Shown: one piece after another, positions 14,117-16,354 of the stretch
How the letters are laid out: each line of letters opens with the position of its first letter
Position numbering within the stretch: the stretch's first letter is position 1
Assembly: GCA_039024315.1 (NCBI GenBank)
Contig: JBCCQN010000186.1
Location: 1-16,354 of the forward strand
Reading direction: 5' to 3'
From: JBCAWW01 sp039024315
GTDB lineage: Bacteria; Bacteroidota; Bacteroidia; J057
Length of the DNA: 16,354 nt
Notes under the pieces: model-generated
Databases searched by the model: none
Told to the model about the DNA's origin: nothing
What the model saw: only the letters and a program-made list of their open reading frames with translations
Translations under genes and position numbers: made by a program

Positions 14117-14686
14117 CTACTGATTGCTTAGCTCGCGTCTAATAATCTCTGCCATTTCATCAATGGCTATTTGCAAATCATCATTGACAATGATGTGGTC
14201 AAATTTAGGGGCGTAGCTTAGTTCAAGCTTAGCCTTGGCATAGCGTTTTTGTATCTCTACCATGTCATCAGAGCCCCGATTTTGTAGTCTTTCTAACAGT
14301 ATTTCCGGCCGCGGAGGCTGAATAAAAAAGGCTACTGCCTGCTCTCTATACTGTTGCTTGATATTGAGTCCTCCTTCCACATCGACATCGAAGATAGGCA
14401 TTTTGCCTTCGACGAGGATGCGATCTACCTCTGAGGCAAGGGTCCCGTACCAGCGCCCCGGATAGACCTCTTCTGACTCAACAAAAGCGCCCGCTTTTCG
14501 TTTTTGCAGGAAGTCTGAGAGCGATAAAAAGTAGTAGTGCACGCCTTCTGTTTCGTACGCCCGTGGCGAACGCGTAGTCGCAGAAATGGAAAAGACAAAA
14601 TCTTCAAATTGTGCCAACATGGCCTTGACGAGGGTGCTCTTGCCTGCTCCACTGGGCGCTGAAACGATAAAAACTTTTCCGGCCAT
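14117..14686 (-). CDS. gmk: guanylate kinase
   Basis: A 189-residue enzyme phosphorylating GMP to GDP with ATP, essential for GTP supply. The P-loop APSGAGKST is at residues 10-18. The GMP-binding segment SISATTRSPRAYETEGVHYYF follows, then FVESEEVYPGRWYGT, the FDVDVEGG strand (consensus DVQGG region), a lid with RLQNRGSD, and a terminal IVNDDLQIA. The start is set at ATG 14686, giving MAGKVFIVS; a TTG two codons upstream is less likely. It is the first gene of the leftward cluster, and its 106-base upstream spacer is shared with the divergent vWA gene. I could not find a convincing promoter there on either strand. Confidence 0.95.
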   Translation of the reverse strand: MAGKVFIVSAPSGAGKSTLVKAMLAQFEDFVFSISATTRSPRAYETEGVHYYFLSLSDFLQKRKAGAFVESEEVYPGRWYGTLASEVDRILVEGKMPIFDVDVEGGLNIKQQYREQAVAFFIQPPRPEILLERLQNRGSDDMVEIQKRYAKAKLELSYAPKFDHIIVNDDLQIAIDEMAEIIRRELSNQ

Positions 14687-14792
14687 GAGCAAAGGTAAGG
14701 ATTCCCTCCGAAAATGTAATAAGTGGTCAATTTTTGAAATTTTAATTTTATGGATTATTCACATATTGCCAATAAACCAAAACTCGTTGCTC

Positions 14793-16337
14793 ATGGTAAA
14801 ATACTACACTACATTTATTTTACTACTTTCTTTGCCTTGGACCCATCTCCAAGCAGGAAAGGATTCATATACAACCCTCAATACGGCAGTCGATTATGTC
14901 AATCAGCAGCTTGAGCGCTTTTGGCTCTCTTACAAAGACTTAACAGAGCTAAACCGCAATCTTAATAGCTATTTTCAATCAGAGGGAAAACATATGCCCA
15001 CATGGCGTTCCGCATTTTTGGAAATGCCGCCCTTAAAAAAGCTCGAAAACATCCCGCCAGCCTTTATCAGTGAAATAAAAGCGCTTAATGAGATCCATCA
15101 GGAGCATCAGGCCGGTATGCAGGCACTTAAGCAATATATGCAACAGCAAGCCTATCTCAGTGATAAAGGCGGTCAAAAAGCTTATGTGCTGCTTGACAGA
15201 TTGAAAGTGGTTTTTGATCGCTTTGGCAAGGTACATAGGATCATAGAGCAGGTAATCAGTGAGGAAAACGCCAGACAAGGGCTTATGGAACCAGACGATG
15301 CGTTTTTGTTTGTGGTGCAGGAACTGCACACGCATTTGGATGGTTCGAGAAAGCTTCTGATGGCGATTAAGCAACAGGACTTAGGCAATGCTCGTAAACA
15401 CTTAGCGATTTTAGAAGATAGGGTTGGGCGTTCCGCGCAGCGGCAAAAAATACTCCTCAAACCCCTCAGTCCCAGACCTAATAGCGAGCATGATCCAGCC
15501 AAGCGATTTGAGGCAGTCCTCAGTCAAAGCCAATCCCTCATCCAATTGGCGGAAGACTACTTGGGCAAAGCGCCCATAGATCCATTTTTCCGAACTGAAG
15601 ACCGAGCTTACTACTTTTACAATCAGTACCTCGTCAATAAATTTAGCCGTAAAGGAGAAAGTCTTACCACCCAGTTTAACCGTTTTTTAGGTTTGCACGA
15701 ATTGCCTCTGTTACGAGCAATAGGAGAAGCCCATAGCTTTAATGTATTGAAATTGGAGGCAGAGAAAACTGAGTTAGCAACTAGCGCTATCCCCAAGGAA
15801 TTAGCTCCCGTACATTTGATCTTTTTATTGGATGTCTCAGGTTCAATGAGACAGGAGGACAAATTCCCCCTTTTTCAGAGTAGTTTTTTGTATTTGGTAA
15901 GCAATCTTAGGCCAGAAGACCGCATTAGTTTGGTTTCTTATTCGGGGGCGAGCAAAGTACACATAGAAGCTATTTCGCCCGCGCAGCAAGAGGAACTAAG
16001 TCATGCGATTCATACGCTTTCAGCAGAGGGAAAAACCAATATCCAACAAGGATTGCATCAGGCTTATGCAGTAGCACAAGGTAACTATATTAGAGAGGGT
16101 AACAATCGCATTATCCTCGTTTCGGACGGAGGATTTCCGCTCCATTCACAGACATTACTGCTGGCCCAAAAAGGCCTGCAAAATGATATTCAGCTAAGCA
16201 CTTTGTATATGGGACATGCCGAGGAGGAGGCCAGAGCAAGGTTACTACCTTTGGCCAGACATGGCGGTGGTAACTATACCCACGTAGAAGCAGAGAACGC
16301 GCAAAAGGCGTTGATACGTGAGGTATTGGGTCAGTAA
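14793..16337 (+). CDS. secreted von Willebrand factor A domain protein
   Basis: A 514-residue protein. The start is set at ATG 14793, which begins a clear signal peptide (MVKYYTTFILLLSLPWTHLQAG). The longer open frame to 14586 runs antisense through gmk and is not real. Residues about 23-330 are a mostly helical region I do not recognise. Residues about 340-510 form a vWA domain with a complete metal-ion-dependent adhesion site: Asp347-x-Ser349-x-Ser351 (DVSGS), Thr415 in GKTN, and Asp445 in VSDGG. Such domains bind protein ligands through Mg2+. There is no C-terminal membrane anchor and no T9SS sorting domain, so a periplasmic soluble protein is inferred. A small hairpin GTCAG-TAAA-CTGAC spans the stop codon. 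Confidence 0.85.
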   Translation: MVKYYTTFILLLSLPWTHLQAGKDSYTTLNTAVDYVNQQLERFWLSYKDLTELNRNLNSYFQSEGKHMPTWRSAFLEMPPLKKLENIPPAFISEIKALNEIHQEHQAGMQALKQYMQQQAYLSDKGGQKAYVLLDRLKVVFDRFGKVHRIIEQVISEENARQGLMEPDDAFLFVVQELHTHLDGSRKLLMAIKQQDLGNARKHLAILEDRVGRSAQRQKILLKPLSPRPNSEHDPAKRFEAVLSQSQSLIQLAEDYLGKAPIDPFFRTEDRAYYFYNQYLVNKFSRKGESLTTQFNRFLGLHELPLLRAIGEAHSFNVLKLEAEKTELATSAIPKELAPVHLIFLLDVSGSMRQEDKFPLFQSSFLYLVSNLRPEDRISLVSYSGASKVHIEAISPAQQEELSHAIHTLSAEGKTNIQQGLHQAYAVAQGNYIREGNNRIILVSDGGFPLHSQTLLLAQKGLQNDIQLSTLYMGHAEEEARARLLPLARHGGGNYTHVEAENAQKALIREVLGQ

Positions 16338-16343
16338 ACTGAC
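16330..16343 (+). other. hairpin across the vWA stop codon
   Basis: GTCAG (16330-16334) and CTGAC (16339-16343) pair around the loop TAAA, which contains the stop. The AT-rich TTAAGTACTTA word that follows belongs to the dispersed repeat type seen at 1414-1478 and 12091-12140, and runs to the window edge. No T-tract is visible within the window. Confidence 0.35.
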
Positions 16344-16354
16344 TTAAGTACTTA

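Noticed and set aside
14711..14718. Possible -7 box (TACATTTT on the minus strand) for gmk
   Set aside because: The nearest TTG lies only 9 bases upstream, too close for the -33 element, and the box has a mismatch.
14586..14792. 5' extension of the vWA frame
   Set aside because: It runs antisense through the start of gmk, and the signal peptide begins at 14793.

Overview
The window looks like a stretch of a Bacteroidota chromosome, probably from the Saprospiria or a neighbouring marine lineage. The lineage call is inferred from three things. One is a secreted protein with a C-terminal type IX secretion (T9SS) sorting domain. Another is a large protein with the PorE-like order PD40 propeller, carboxypeptidase-regulatory-like domain, OmpA domain. 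The third is promoter-like sites of the Bacteroidota form TTTG/TAnnTTTG. Coding density is high and gene starts lack clear Shine-Dalgarno sequences. No phage, transposase, CRISPR array, rRNA or tRNA was recognised, and no gene-free stretch exceeds 300 bases.

Left part (1-5481, all +): the end of an OmpA-family protein; a polysaccharide deacetylase 6 bases after it; a short-chain dehydrogenase with its own candidate promoter; a T9SS-sorted secreted protein; a small outer-membrane beta-barrel protein followed by a strong terminator; and a SanA-like DUF218 membrane protein. Envelope functions dominate.

Middle (5482-12006, all +): an exact array of eight 8-bp repeats; a CYTH-domain protein; a 708-residue secreted coiled-coil protein with a decapeptide repeat; the PorE-like protein with a very acidic tail; and an HD-domain protein whose C-terminal half resembles a polynucleotide-kinase P-loop domain that has lost its Walker A lysine.

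Right part (12007-16354): a repeat-rich spacer with two inverted copies of a short hairpin repeat and an 18-bp palindrome; a GNAT acetyltransferase (+); the leftward housekeeping cluster gmk-nadD-pssA (guanylate kinase, NAD synthesis, phosphatidylserine synthesis); and, divergently, a secreted von Willebrand A protein.

The best leads are the hairpin repeat family (4-bp stem, 3-nt loop, then AACGC), which shows paired stem changes and recurs unexpectedly inside coding sequences; the pseudo-kinase HD protein; the 8-bp array next to the CYTH gene; and the acidic tail on the PorE-like protein. I did not find a convincing new multi-gene defence or mobile system.
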